From contig NZ_CP021425.1 of the NCBI RefSeq assembly GCF_002162375.1, forward strand, positions 2,601,501 to 2,665,500: a stretch of DNA of 64,000 bases, in the 5' to 3' direction. The notes under the pieces are model-generated. The model made no database searches. It was not told where the DNA came from and saw nothing but the letters and a program-made list of their open reading frames with translations. Origin of the DNA: Oleiphilus messinensis (GTDB lineage Bacteria > Pseudomonadota > Gammaproteobacteria > Pseudomonadales > Oleiphilaceae). This document shows, in pieces, positions 45,863 through 54,812 of this stretch (positions are counted from its first letter, which is position 1; each line of letters opens with the position of its first letter). Position numbers and translations under genes: made by a program.

Positions 45863-46375
45863 ATGAAAAAAGTAGCCGTATTTGGTAATACCGGCGGCGG
45901 TAAATCAACTTTGGCGAAACAACTTGCAAGCGCCACTGGATTGCCGCTGTTCGCCCTCGATAAAATAAAATTCCAACCCGGTGGCGCGGAAGTGCCCCAT
46001 GAAGAATATCTCCGCGTTCATTCCGAGTTGTTAAAACAGGATGAGTGGATCATCGATGGCTTTGGCTGCGTACCCTCCACATGGAAACGTATCGCCCTTG
46101 CCGACACACTGATCTACATCGATCTGCCGTTGGTCACCCACGGCTGGTGGGTAACTAAACGGTTGTTCAAAGGCGCGTTCGTCAACCCGGAAGGCTGGCC
46201 TGAAGACAGCCCGATTCTGCAGGGAACCCGCAACAGCTTTAACGTGTTGTGGTTATGTCACCGGAAACTGACGCCTGCCTATCGGCGGCTTGTTGCAGAT
46301 TCAAAAGATTCGAAATTGGTTTACCATTTGAAATCCCCTCGGGATATACGGCGGTTTTTGGCTTCTGTTCTCTAG
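45863..46375 (+). CDS. P-loop nucleoside/adenylate kinase-like protein
   Basis: ATG 45863 has a near-perfect RBS (AGGAGGT). The 170-residue protein opens with a Walker A GNTGGGKST, has DKIKFQPGG and an IDGFG segment typical of the adenylate-kinase-like 'DNA topology modulation FlaR' group, and a Walker B-like TLIYIDLP. Substrate unknown. Confidence 0.83.
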   Translation: MKKVAVFGNTGGGKSTLAKQLASATGLPLFALDKIKFQPGGAEVPHEEYLRVHSELLKQDEWIIDGFGCVPSTWKRIALADTLIYIDLPLVTHGWWVTKRLFKGAFVNPEGWPEDSPILQGTRNSFNVLWLCHRKLTPAYRRLVADSKDSKLVYHLKSPRDIRRFLASVL

Positions 46376-46447
46376 CAATATAAGTGTGGCGGAGAGGTGT
46401 TCACGACTCAGCCTTTTGAGCAAATAAACGACTAGGATATTTAACTG

Positions 46448-46951
46448 ATGGATATTCGGCCTGAAGTCTCAGCATGGGATGGTAAATCAGCAGCAGCTAT
46501 TCGAGCAGTCTTCAACTGGTACGTTCAGGACGTTTTTTTTATTGATGAGTTAGTGGCGCTGTTGGCAGAGCGACAGTGCCAGAAAGGTGCTACATGGTTG
46601 TTAAAAGCCTGTATTGAAGACGACCATACGGTTTCGGCGCAGCAATCGGCCATTATTCTGGAACAGATTGATGTATTGGCGTGCTGGGAATCCAAACTCC
46701 ATGTATTACAAATTTTGCCTGCCTTGAAAATTGATGCTCTACACAAGCTCAAGTTAGAACGGTTTTTAAGGGATGCACTGAATGCTAAAAACAAGTTTGT
46801 GCGAGCATGGGCCTATAATGGATTCATCGTGCTCGCAACACAGTATCCCGAGTACCAACCCGAAGCGGAAAAGCTAATTGATAACGCCATGCAAGATGAA
46901 GCGCCGTCGGTTAAGGCAAGAATTAGGCAAGTCATGGCCAGGTGCTCCTGA
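46448..46951 (+). CDS. Hypothetical helical (HEAT-like) protein, 167 residues
   Basis: Soluble, all-helical protein with two-helix units (AERQCQKGATWLLKACIE; LRDALNAKNKFVRAWAYNGFIVLA; EAPSVKARIRQVMARC) resembling HEAT repeats. No catalytic motif. 72 bp after the kinase-like gene. Confidence 0.65.
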   Translation: MDIRPEVSAWDGKSAAAIRAVFNWYVQDVFFIDELVALLAERQCQKGATWLLKACIEDDHTVSAQQSAIILEQIDVLACWESKLHVLQILPALKIDALHKLKLERFLRDALNAKNKFVRAWAYNGFIVLATQYPEYQPEAEKLIDNAMQDEAPSVKARIRQVMARCS

Positions 46952-47357
46952 GGAGTCAATGTTGCCTTCATCGCGTACACACCCAAAAAATTGCCCGGGT
47001 CTTGAGAGCCATGAATAGACTAGGCCATTTTATTCAAACTCCGTGGTGAAAAAAATACGAAGCACCCTGGTTCATCGTCACAGAACCGTGGCGGAAGGCT
47101 TTTTAAGTCATACTGTGAATCAGGGCTCGGAATATCGAGCCCTGATTGTTGCGGTTGCTACGTATAAACAGCTTCTCTTCCCCTCGGGAAATTCTGGACG
47201 GTAGTAGAGCTTCAACAACGAGCCCCCAATTCCTTATTTATGTCGCAATGTGATGTATAAACGAGTAGTTATGCTGGAAACGATCTATACTCTCGTTTCC
47301 GTATGTCTTTCCCAGTCAGAAGCAAAAGTCTGGGACAATTGAAAAAGGAGAATAACC
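46952..47357. other. Intergenic region with a strong hairpin
   Basis: No gene recognised. A perfect 12-bp stem (AATCAGGGCTCG, 47118-47129, with 47136-47147) and six-base loop stands inside, without a T tract; it may be a terminator, a REP-like unit or an RNA processing site. Confidence 0.55.
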
Positions 47358-47566
47358 ATGAATACTCAACATCAAAACGATCAGTGCTTTCGAGGTTACA
47401 AGTAAGCGTCGAAAGGGGTATCCCTCTGAAACGCAAGTCAAGAAAGGCGATAGAGTGGTCCACGGTAACAAAGAGCTTGTCGAGAAATTGGGGAGAAATG
47501 ATCCCTGTCCCTGTGGTTCCAGGAGGTTATTTTAAAAAGTGTTGCCTTAAATCCGGCTGCTTTTGA
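47358..47566 (+). pseudogene. SEC-C motif small protein, frameshifted
   Basis: A good RBS (AAGGAG) precedes ATG 47358, but the reading stops after 15 codons. The coding sense continues in the next frame ([19 protein letters not shown] ... [16 protein letters not shown]) and then in a third (KKCCLKSGCF, stop 47564-47566). Removing one T near 47402 and one from the TTTT near 47534 restores a 68-69-residue protein ending in the SEC-C zinc motif PCPCGS...KKCC, known from SecA and many small proteins. Two independent +1 shifts make real decay or homopolymer sequence errors the options. Confidence 0.75.
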
Positions 47567-47654
47567 CGGTTCCAACAGGCACCATTACCGTCGTTAATTA
47601 GATGCCTGCCCATATTTTTCTTATGGGCAGACAACGCGGCTTCCGCTACCATTG

Positions 47655-48206
47655 TTAAACGTTTTTTTCCAAAATATTTGTTGGAATTCCATCAATACTT
47701 TCTTGGTTTTTATTCCTCCAGTATTCTCGAATACCTTCATTGCCTTTTTTTTCTGCCCACTCCTTGAGTTGATTGCGCTCACCGGAGTAATCAAAATAGG
47801 GTACTGCCATCCCGCAGGATGTTTGAACCATTTCTATTGATACTTTGAATATTTGTCTTGCGCCGGGAAGTGGGTTGAACAGACTGTATAGTTCATCCCA
47901 GTTTTCATCATTCTGATGTATGGCTTCAGCAGTGCCATAAATACGAAGAATCATTGGATTTCCTTCGAATGCCGTAAACATAATCGTCATTCTGGGATCA
48001 ACTTGCACATGGGCAGCGGTTTCATTTCCGCTACCGGTGACGTTTAACCAAACCAAACATTTATCGTCGATTATTTTCAACGAGTCCATACCCTTAGGGG
48101 AAATATTAACCCTGCTGTCTCCGGTAGCTGTCCCAACAAAAAATACTTTTTGCCGGGAAATGAATGTGATGTGTTTTTCGGACAATTCCGAGTATTGCTG
48201 TCCCAT
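47655..48206 (-). CDS. Pyridoxamine 5'-phosphate oxidase-family (FMN-binding split barrel) protein
   Basis: 183 residues with the PPOX split-barrel opening FFVGTATGDSRVNISPKGMDSLKII, then DPRMTIMFTAFEGNPMILRIYGTAE. These flavin proteins reduce diverse substrates; true PdxH features are lacking. RBS AAGGAG eight bases from ATG. First of three minus-strand genes up to 49332. Confidence 0.87.
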   Translation of the reverse strand: MGQQYSELSEKHITFISRQKVFFVGTATGDSRVNISPKGMDSLKIIDDKCLVWLNVTGSGNETAAHVQVDPRMTIMFTAFEGNPMILRIYGTAEAIHQNDENWDELYSLFNPLPGARQIFKVSIEMVQTSCGMAVPYFDYSGERNQLKEWAEKKGNEGIREYWRNKNQESIDGIPTNILEKNV

Positions 48207-48241
48207 TATTTACTCCTTTTTGTTTCGTCGCCAAGATGCTT

Positions 48242-48931
48242 CTATACACTGTCTGGCCGCTGTTTTAATACCCGTCGTTGAATTTCCTCATGCCATTGAG
48301 GGAATTCACCTAGCAGTCGCGAATACAGCTCGGAATCTGATATTTGGGTTAAGTCATTTACATGCATAAATCCGGCATTGTCGATGGCTCTTCCGGGCAA
48401 ATCATCCAAGCGCGTTAAAAATTTGAATTCTTCTTTCCCTATCCCGACAAATTGCCAAAAAATGGGTTCTCTACAAATCTGAACCAGCCATCTTTTCGTC
48501 TCGGCTTTGTCGGAATTGTCGCCATCGGTGATAAAAATCACGAATGTGGGTTTCTTCTGTCCAAAATATTGCTTTTGTATTAACTCAATTGCTGTTGCAT
48601 ATTTGGTGGCTTGGTTAATTTTGTGTTTCGCGACAATCTCCCGTTCCACATAGCCTTCAACGTCGTCAAGGGTCAAAGGATTCAGGGCACAGGCTGTGGT
48701 TCCGAAGACGTAAGCATCAATTTGCTGGTCATCGTCAATTTTCATTGCCAACGCGAGCAAACGATCAAGTGTGTTTTGCACCGTGCCGTCTTTGTATAAA
48801 GGATGCATGGATTTGGAAACATCAAGCACGACCGCGACATTGGCATTCACACCGGACAGATTCTTATCCGCCAGTTCTTTCGCTGCAAGTTTACTCAGGT
48901 CAATAATTTGGTTTTTGTTTAAACTGATCAT
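48242..48931 (-). CDS. TerF-like von Willebrand A domain protein
   Basis: 229-residue cytosolic vWA protein with MIDAS residues in LDVSKSMHPLYKDG, Thr/Asp contacts near FGTTA and ITDGDNSD, and a C-terminal region (FVGIGKEEFKFLTRLD) typical of the TerF-like vWA class of tellurite-resistance and related stress systems. No terABCDE genes are near. RBS AAGGGAA present. Confidence 0.85.
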   Translation of the reverse strand: MISLNKNQIIDLSKLAAKELADKNLSGVNANVAVVLDVSKSMHPLYKDGTVQNTLDRLLALAMKIDDDQQIDAYVFGTTACALNPLTLDDVEGYVEREIVAKHKINQATKYATAIELIQKQYFGQKKPTFVIFITDGDNSDKAETKRWLVQICREPIFWQFVGIGKEEFKFLTRLDDLPGRAIDNAGFMHVNDLTQISDSELYSRLLGEFPQWHEEIQRRVLKQRPDSV

Positions 48932-48978
48932 TAAATTTCCCTTTTCTTTTGATGATCACGGGCCGAGCTAACTATGCG

Positions 48979-49332
48979 TTAGATGACGAGAAAACCAACT
49001 TCCTTGATCTCGTGGTTTATTTCCTTGATAAGGTAACTCGCCAAGAACTCTCCCGGTACGTTATCGCAGGTTTGTTTCCAGTACACCAGAGCCACATCAT
49101 CTCGGCGCAGTACGCCCAGTATTTCCCGTTCTGGCTTTAAGGAGGTTAAAACGTCGGATTCGTTCCATTGCCGTTCAACGTTCTTTCTGTTTTCCGGGTT
49201 ATTGGCTTCCTCGTCAGTCTGGTATTTCGAGAACGAATCCCAATCCTTTCGATTGCAGGCGTCCACCACCTCATCAATCATTGGTTTGACGATGTGCAAT
49301 ATTTCTTGATCTGATTTGTCCGTGATAGCCAT
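48979..49332 (-). CDS. Hypothetical protein, 117 residues
   Basis: Soluble protein starting with two helices (EILHIVKPMIDEVVDACNRKDWDSFSKYQ) followed by strands, an arrangement reminiscent of NTF2/SnoaL-like folds; the family is not certain. It is 47 bp upstream of the TerF-like gene and may be in one operon with it and the PPOX gene. Confidence 0.65.
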   Translation of the reverse strand: MAITDKSDQEILHIVKPMIDEVVDACNRKDWDSFSKYQTDEEANNPENRKNVERQWNESDVLTSLKPEREILGVLRRDDVALVYWKQTCDNVPGEFLASYLIKEINHEIKEVGFLVI

Positions 49333-49381
49333 AATAGTCCGTTTTTTAAGGTAGGTTAATTAATCTGGTCTGTATTAGCAT

Positions 49382-50311
49382 ATGAAATCGATCATTACCA
49401 TTGCGCTACTTATTTCTCTTTCAATTATGCCGTTTATCGTCATTTATATAGCGTTGTACTCGGCTATTAGACCAAGTTGGCTTAAAGAGAACCCGTTGAC
49501 TAAAGAGTTACGTCGACCGCCGGGGCATTCACTAAAAGTAAGGATTGATGATGCGCATTCTGAGATAGTACTCAACATTTTGCTGACATATGCTTCGTTC
49601 CAATTCCCCTTTGTAATATTGGGAATTTTCAGTTTGATGCAATTGCCCTCTACATTTTTCACGGTCTTAATCCTGTTCTCTTTTAGTTGGATCGCTTGTG
49701 TCTGGTTCGCACATAAAATTTATGTGTTGTTCAAACAAATGTCCCAATTGAAACTTGGTTATGAATGTGAGCTTGCTGTGGGGCAGGAATTGGATCAACT
49801 TATGATGCAAGGCTACAGGGTATTTCACGATGTGCAAGCCGATGGTTTTAATATCGATCATCTGGCTGTGGGTAGTAATGGAGTCTTTGCTATAGAGACG
49901 AAAGGTAGAAGGCGGCCAGTCACAAATATTGATAAAGACAAACGATACAAAGTTAATTGCTACTCAACGCACCTGGAATTTCCCACTTGGAAAGAGTCAG
50001 ATGTATTTAATCAGGCTGAAAGGCAGGCAAATTGGGTTTCAAAATGGCTGAGTGATGCATCTGGAATGGATGTTCGAGCGGTCCCTGTAATTGTGCTTCC
50101 GGGATGGTTTTTGGAGCGCAAAGAACGGACTTCAATCATGTGTTTGGCGGGCAAGCAAGTTTGTTGGGAAATTCCAAAGGTTAAGAGTCAACTTTTGGAT
50201 GACAGGCAAATCAAAGCGATCGTGCATCAAGTAGCGCAAAGCAGCACTACTGATGATTTTGGGCGGGCAAGAGAGCTCAAACATCGAGAACAAGCTAAGC
50301 TGATCAAGTAA
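49382..50311 (+). CDS. Membrane-anchored NERD-domain nuclease-related protein
   Basis: 309 residues. Two or three N-terminal membrane helices (about 3-28, 62-85, 90-112) precede a NERD domain (about 128-240): GYECELAVGQELDQL, then D158 in IDHLAVG and E172-x-K174 in AIETKGRRR, which form the nuclease-like active-site triad. NERD proteins are thought to act on nucleic acids; physiological role unclear. Divergent from the 117-residue protein. Confidence 0.87.
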   Translation: MKSIITIALLISLSIMPFIVIYIALYSAIRPSWLKENPLTKELRRPPGHSLKVRIDDAHSEIVLNILLTYASFQFPFVILGIFSLMQLPSTFFTVLILFSFSWIACVWFAHKIYVLFKQMSQLKLGYECELAVGQELDQLMMQGYRVFHDVQADGFNIDHLAVGSNGVFAIETKGRRRPVTNIDKDKRYKVNCYSTHLEFPTWKESDVFNQAERQANWVSKWLSDASGMDVRAVPVIVLPGWFLERKERTSIMCLAGKQVCWEIPKVKSQLLDDRQIKAIVHQVAQSSTTDDFGRARELKHREQAKLIK

Positions 50312-50465
50312 AAGTGGCGGGACACGCACCTTGCTGGCGTACGGAATAAAAGATAAAGCATTCTTCGTCTATGGATTTGCCAAAAATAAGAAATCCAATA
50401 TCAAAGACGATGAATTAAAAGCATTGAAGTTGTATGCCAGTGTGTTGCCAGGTTTCCTCGTTTAG
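50304..50465 (+). pseudogene. RelE/HigB-like toxin remnant
   Basis: A frame from 50304 to the stop at 50463 reads SGGTRTLLAYGIKDKAFFVYGFAKNKKSNIKDDELKALKLYA (given in part), the C-terminal half of Gp49/HigB-type RelE-superfamily toxins. It has no start, its N-terminal half is missing, and its 5' edge lies inside the NERD gene tail. No antitoxin gene follows. It is a truncated toxin-antitoxin relic. Confidence 0.7.
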
Positions 50466-50879
50466 GACTCTACACGATATTGTTTGACCTATCTTCGTGC
50501 ATAACAGATCAATATTGCACATCAACAGTACACGAGCATATTTCGGGCTGTACTTAATAAATTCACTTCTTTTTCAACCCCTTCTCATCCAGAGCAACTT
50601 AATTGTCTGTTTTTAATAGTGATTTATTTTTGATCGTGAAATTTTTTAAAATACTGACCGATTGGTCAAATAATTGCTATTTTGTTGCGAGCCTGTCATG
50701 CGGTGGATCGACAATGGTGTAATTTGTAACGGATGGGGGAAGGTGATTCCGGTTCGGAACAGTCCGGCAGACGATCTGCTGCGGTGACAGGGCTTGATCA
50801 GGTGGTTAATAATATTAACCAGACCATTCACAGTGTTATTGAAAAGAAAGAGACTTTTTGTCCGTTAAGGTGACTGCTT
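50466..50879. other. Leader and regulatory region of the xanthine permease gene
   Basis: No gene. It contains the palindrome TGACCGATTGGTCA at 50655-50668 and, nearer the gene, short hairpins (TTCCG/CGGAA near 50747, GCAG/CTGC near 50765). A terminal poor RBS (TTAAGGTG) precedes ATG 50880. Confidence 0.5.
50655..50668. promoter_or_regulatory. Palindromic operator, RutR-like
   Basis: TGACC-GATT-GGTCA has the arms and spacing of the RutR consensus (TTGACCAnnTGGTCAA), a TetR-family regulator of nucleobase metabolism in enterobacteria. It stands about 210 bp before a nucleobase permease gene. The regulator's identity here is inference. Confidence 0.5.
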
Positions 50880-52256
50880 ATGGCGTCCAATTCTTCCGAT
50901 CTGATTTACGCCCTGAATGACAAACCGCCATTCATGGAATCCACGTTTGCTGCGTTGCAGCATGTATTGGCCAGTTTCGTGGGTATTCTTACACCCACCC
51001 TGATTATCGGCGGGGTGCTGGGGCTGGGTGAGCATATTCCTTACCTGATCAGCATGGCGCTGATTGTGTCCGGTGTTGGTACCTTTATTCAGGCCCGACA
51101 ACCACTGGGCATTGGTGCGGGTATGATTTGCGTGCAGGGTACCAGTTTTGCCTTTCTGGGTTCTGTTTTGAGCGCGGGTTTTATTGCTAAAGCCAAAGGT
51201 GGCGGGCCGGAGGAGATTCTGGCACTGATTTTTGGTGTTTGCTTTCTGGGTTGTTTTATCGAGATTGCGCTTAGTCAGGTTCTTCACAAACTGAAGCGCA
51301 TTGTCACGCCGCTGGTGACTGGTATTGTTATTACCATTATCGGTGTCAGTTTGATTAAAGTTGGTATGACGGATCTGGCGGGTGGCTTTAAAGCCGCTGA
51401 CTTTGGAAGCTGGCAGAATTTCTCGCTGGGTCTGTTCGTGCTGATGCTGATTATTGCGCTGAACCGAACGGGTAATGCCTGGCTGCGTCTATCTTCCATC
51501 GTAATTGGCTTGATCGCGGGGTTCATCGTCGCTGGATTTATGGGCAAAATCAGTTTTAGTAATTTGTCTTCTCTGCCTCTTATCAGCATTCCCGTTCCGT
51601 TCAAGTACGGGTTCGATTTTGATTGGGGGGCTTTCATACCGGTGGCATTGATTTATCTGATCACGGCCATTGAATCCACCGGAGACATCACCGCGAACTG
51701 CGTTTTTTCCAAGCAACCGATTGAAGGGGAGCGCTACTTGCAGCGGGTCAAGCGTGGTGTGCTGGGGGATGGTATCAACTCCGGTATTGCAGCGATGTTC
51801 AATACCTTTCCCAATACTACCTTTAGCCAGAATAATGGCGTGATTCAGCTTACCGGTATTGCCAGTCGTCATATCGGGATGTATATCGCAGCGATTCTGG
51901 TGATTCTGGGGCTGTTTCCAATTATCGGTGGCGTACTGCAGCAAATTCCCAAACCCGTTCTGGGTGGGGCTACCTTGGTGATGTTCGGAACCGTTGCGGC
52001 TGCCGGGGTTAAGATTCTGGCGTCTGAAGATCTTGACCGTCGCAAGCTCTTGATTATGGCAGTTGCCTTTGGTCTGGGCTTCGGTGTCACCATGGTTCCC
52101 GGCTTGCTGGATCAGTTCCCGAAACTGGTACAGAATGTCTTTGGTTCACCGGTGACTACAGGTGGCCTGGCTGCGATCATCCTGAGTCTGGTTCTCCCCG
52201 ATGAGAAGGCAGACCAGCAGGAAACCGTTTCCGAGAAAGCCTCGCCGGTCAGCTAG
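50880..52256 (+). CDS. xanP: Xanthine permease, NCS2 (nucleobase:cation symporter-2) family
   Basis: 458 residues with 14 membrane segments. The family signature FNTFPNTTFSQNNGVIQLTG matches E. coli XanP/XanQ almost letter for letter, including the Gln-Asn pair of the binding site. The Glu in ITAIESTGDI and Asp in GDGINS correspond to XanQ E272 and D304, important for proton-coupled xanthine uptake. These point to xanthine rather than uracil or uric acid as main substrate. It opens the purine/nitrogen block extending to 59048. Confidence 0.9.
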   Translation: MASNSSDLIYALNDKPPFMESTFAALQHVLASFVGILTPTLIIGGVLGLGEHIPYLISMALIVSGVGTFIQARQPLGIGAGMICVQGTSFAFLGSVLSAGFIAKAKGGGPEEILALIFGVCFLGCFIEIALSQVLHKLKRIVTPLVTGIVITIIGVSLIKVGMTDLAGGFKAADFGSWQNFSLGLFVLMLIIALNRTGNAWLRLSSIVIGLIAGFIVAGFMGKISFSNLSSLPLISIPVPFKYGFDFDWGAFIPVALIYLITAIESTGDITANCVFSKQPIEGERYLQRVKRGVLGDGINSGIAAMFNTFPNTTFSQNNGVIQLTGIASRHIGMYIAAILVILGLFPIIGGVLQQIPKPVLGGATLVMFGTVAAAGVKILASEDLDRRKLLIMAVAFGLGFGVTMVPGLLDQFPKLVQNVFGSPVTTGGLAAIILSLVLPDEKADQQETVSEKASPVS

Positions 52257-52294
52257 ACCTGTTCGCAGAACTTTATCCTTCCTGAAATGAAAAA

Positions 52295-52320
52295 AACGCT
52301 TGCCCATCAGGGCAAGCGTT
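52295..52320 (-). terminator. Terminator hairpin downstream of xanP
   Basis: A perfect 11-bp stem (52295-52305 with 52310-52320) and four-base loop. The T tract (AAAAAA on the plus strand) is on the side that makes it an intrinsic terminator for minus-strand transcripts; it lies 38 bp after the xanP stop and may act on both strands. Confidence 0.65.
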
Positions 52321-52634
52321 AAACATGAGTCGGTAAACCGACAGCAGAGGCAAGCGGCGCCTCAGGGATGTTGGTTGGTCTCTGAACAAGCATGAATTCG
52401 CGATCTTGACTACGTTCCCTGTAGAGGCCTGCAACGCTATGGTTCCAAGATCGTGGTTTCAATGTAACCAACACGCTCAGTCTATGAATTTGGCGGGGCT
52501 AAGTCATTGCGATAAAAGGAAATGATTTTGTTATTTGCGGCAAGACGTGGAGTTTGGTGATTCCATGTGACCTGGATCACGATCTTCGGGTAAGATAGTG
52601 ATCGCCGAAAAAATAAAATCTAAAAAGGACTTTT
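52321..52634. other. Intergenic region before the small lipoprotein gene
   Basis: No gene seen; a small GTCGG/CCGAC hairpin near 52330 and a CRP-like site at 52566-52581. Confidence 0.45.
52566..52581. promoter_or_regulatory. CRP/Vfr-like binding site
   Basis: TGTGACCTGGATCACG fits TGTGA-N6-TCACA at 9 of 10 fixed positions. It is centred about 61 bp before the start codon of the lipoprotein gene at 52635. Confidence 0.5.
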
Positions 52635-53183
52635 ATGATCCAATGCATCATCGTGGTGCTGGTCGTTCAATTTTTGATGGGCTGTGCGTCACATGGCTTA
52701 CCGGAAGCGACACGTAAAACTTCAGTATTGGTTATCCCGCTGGAAATCGCGAACGAGAGTTCCGGCAGTTGGATTAACCACTTTCAACTCGAACTTGTTC
52801 CTGTTGCGCGAGAACCTGTTGCCAATGGTTTGAATGTGCCGGTGCCGACCGAATCAACAGATTTTATATTGGTAACAGAATTGGCTCCGGGCGCTTATGC
52901 GATTGCCAATCTTGTCAGTTTTCTGGCTCCGGAATGGCAAATAGGCCGTGGGGGGGATCGGCGGGTGTGGAATGTAAATTTGCCATTTGATCTGTATCCC
53001 GGTGAGGCGACGTTGTTCAATCACAGGCTGAAGATTCGACAACGTAGTTCGGGTGATGGCCGGATATCAACGCAATATTATTTTGACCGGCTCGAAGGGA
53101 CGGAGATGAATGAGTTTGCCAACCAGTTTGAGTCGCAGGTTCAAAATGCGGACTCGTGGCAGGTAAATTATCAGACTGAATGA
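52635..53183 (+). CDS. Hypothetical lipoprotein, 182 residues
   Basis: Signal peptide with lipobox LMGC (C17). The mature part is mostly beta strands (SVLVIPLEIANESSGSW, FILVTELAPGAYAIANLVSF), like small outer-membrane beta-sandwich lipoproteins whose PGxY segment follows an extracellular carbohydrate/fibronectin-like fold. Family not recognised. RBS AAGGA present; possible CRP control. Confidence 0.7.
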   Translation: MIQCIIVVLVVQFLMGCASHGLPEATRKTSVLVIPLEIANESSGSWINHFQLELVPVAREPVANGLNVPVPTESTDFILVTELAPGAYAIANLVSFLAPEWQIGRGGDRRVWNVNLPFDLYPGEATLFNHRLKIRQRSSGDGRISTQYYFDRLEGTEMNEFANQFESQVQNADSWQVNYQTE

Positions 53184-53281
53184 TGCAAGATGGCATTGCT
53201 AAAGGAAGGCATAGCTACAGGATGGTTTTTTTAAGTCCGCATGCCCAGATGTGAAGTACAGATCACCTGGGCATACCCGTA

Positions 53282-54640
53282 TCAGTCCGTGATTTTCTGT
53301 TTGAGCCTGTGCAATCCTTTGATGATACTTTCTTTTAACTGCGACTCGTCCAGACCAATAACTTCGCCTTGGTGAGTTCGTAACTTACCATCAATAATGC
53401 CGTACTTCACGTGGGCAGGCTCTCCCGCCATTAACGGGGCGTGCAGGGCGCTATGTATGCCAGCATAACGCAGGCCGGAGATGTCGAATAGCGTCAGGTC
53501 TGCTGCCATGCCGACACTAATCTCGCCGACATTGTTTAAGCCCAGTATTTCTGCGCCACCCCGGGTACCCCAGGAGATAACCTGCTCGACCTGGGTGGCA
53601 TCGGGTCCGTGCTGGCTGCGGTGAATTAACCACGCCAGATTGAGTTCCTGTAACATCGATGCGTTCTCGGACGATGCCGAACCATCAACGCCGACACTGA
53701 TTGGCATACCGGCATTTTGCATCGCAATGAGTGCGGCGATACCACTGCCCAAACGGCAGTTGGAGGTCGGGCAGTGGCTGATACCGGTCCCGGTTTTTGC
53801 GAGCTGTTCGATGTCATCTGATGTAGCTTGTACCAGATGAGCAAAATAAACATCCGGCCCCAACCATTCAACGCTTTCCGCGTAGGCTACTGCAGATTTG
53901 CCATATTTGAGTTGGGCTTGTTGTTCATCAAAGCCGACTTCCAGTAGGTGACTGTGGAGTCGCAGTTTGTTTGCTCTCGCAAACCGTGCCAGCTCAATAA
54001 GGTGATCCGGTGCTGCACCGTGGATCAGGCTGGTGGGCGCAACGATAACCCGTTGCATGGCTTGGGCGTTATCTTGATGATACCGGCTTACGCTCCGTTC
54101 CAGACGCGCCAGCATTTGCTCCAGTGATTCCGGATTTAATTTTGCTTTTTGCATGCCCTTGTGACTGCCAGTAATCGTTGCGCCACCCCGACACAGGGTA
54201 AAGCGAATACCGATATCCCGCGCGGCCTGCCACAAAGCATCTTCCAGTTCTACAGGAGTATCCTGATGGTAAAGGTAGTGATGGTCTGCACAGGTGCTGG
54301 TTCCGGAGCGGAGCAGTTCATAGAATCCCAAGAGTGCAGACGCGTACATCAAGTCCGGATCAATATGCGGCCAAAAACGGTAGGGAACATTCATCAGCCA
54401 ATCTGCCAAACCCTGGTTCATCCCCTCGGGTACGGCTTTTAAAACGGATTGTGCAAGGTGATGGTGGGTGTTGACGAAACCGGGATAAACAACACAATCC
54501 ACGGCATTGAGTACCTGTTCTCCCGGCTGCAGGGAAAGCCCGGTACCTACTTCGGTAATAATACCATTGGCGATGCGGATATCCGTAACGGACTCGGCAT
54601 GACCGAAAACGGCGGTCGCGCCTTGAATGAGATAGTGCAT
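53282..54640 (-). CDS. 8-oxoguanine deaminase-type amidohydrolase
   Basis: 452-residue amidohydrolase-superfamily deaminase. Metal ligands H59 and H61 in GFVNTHHHL, later H in HSHLLE, ISHCPTSNCRLGSG with the conserved His, and D in SVGVDGSASSE. The GVDGSASSE loop and NTHHHL are typical of the cytosine/8-oxoguanine deaminase branch (COG0402) known from pseudomonads rather than of guanine deaminase, chlorohydrolases or SAH deaminase. It would convert 8-oxoguanine to urate plus ammonia. Convergent with the lipoprotein gene; divergent from the ABC operon, with a 602-bp shared region. Confidence 0.82.
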   Translation of the reverse strand: MHYLIQGATAVFGHAESVTDIRIANGIITEVGTGLSLQPGEQVLNAVDCVVYPGFVNTHHHLAQSVLKAVPEGMNQGLADWLMNVPYRFWPHIDPDLMYASALLGFYELLRSGTSTCADHHYLYHQDTPVELEDALWQAARDIGIRFTLCRGGATITGSHKGMQKAKLNPESLEQMLARLERSVSRYHQDNAQAMQRVIVAPTSLIHGAAPDHLIELARFARANKLRLHSHLLEVGFDEQQAQLKYGKSAVAYAESVEWLGPDVYFAHLVQATSDDIEQLAKTGTGISHCPTSNCRLGSGIAALIAMQNAGMPISVGVDGSASSENASMLQELNLAWLIHRSQHGPDATQVEQVISWGTRGGAEILGLNNVGEISVGMAADLTLFDISGLRYAGIHSALHAPLMAGEPAHVKYGIIDGKLRTHQGEVIGLDESQLKESIIKGLHRLKQKITD

Positions 54641-54812
54641 GGTAACTCCATTGCTCTGTTTGACAGAAGATTCGAATGAATTCGAGCAATGTCCCAGAAG
54701 TGTTTCAGAGGGGTACTTCCTGACCGCTTATACTCGGTGGTGATTCAATTTAAAGTTGTTTTTGCTGGAATGCAAGCCTGACTGAGCTATGTCGATAGGG
54801 ATAGGTTTGTGT

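Noticed and set aside
46990-47205. Open plus-strand frame after the 167-residue protein
   Set aside because: About 53 codons from a GTG without RBS and with no recognisable features; the interval is better described by its hairpin.
50730-50810. Cobalamin or other riboswitch before xanP
   Set aside because: GGTG and a hairpin-rich segment occur, but the B12 box and conserved core are missing; only short local stems remain.
52295-52320. Simple plus-strand terminator of xanP
   Set aside because: The T tract is on the wrong side for the plus strand, so it is annotated as minus-strand or bidirectional.
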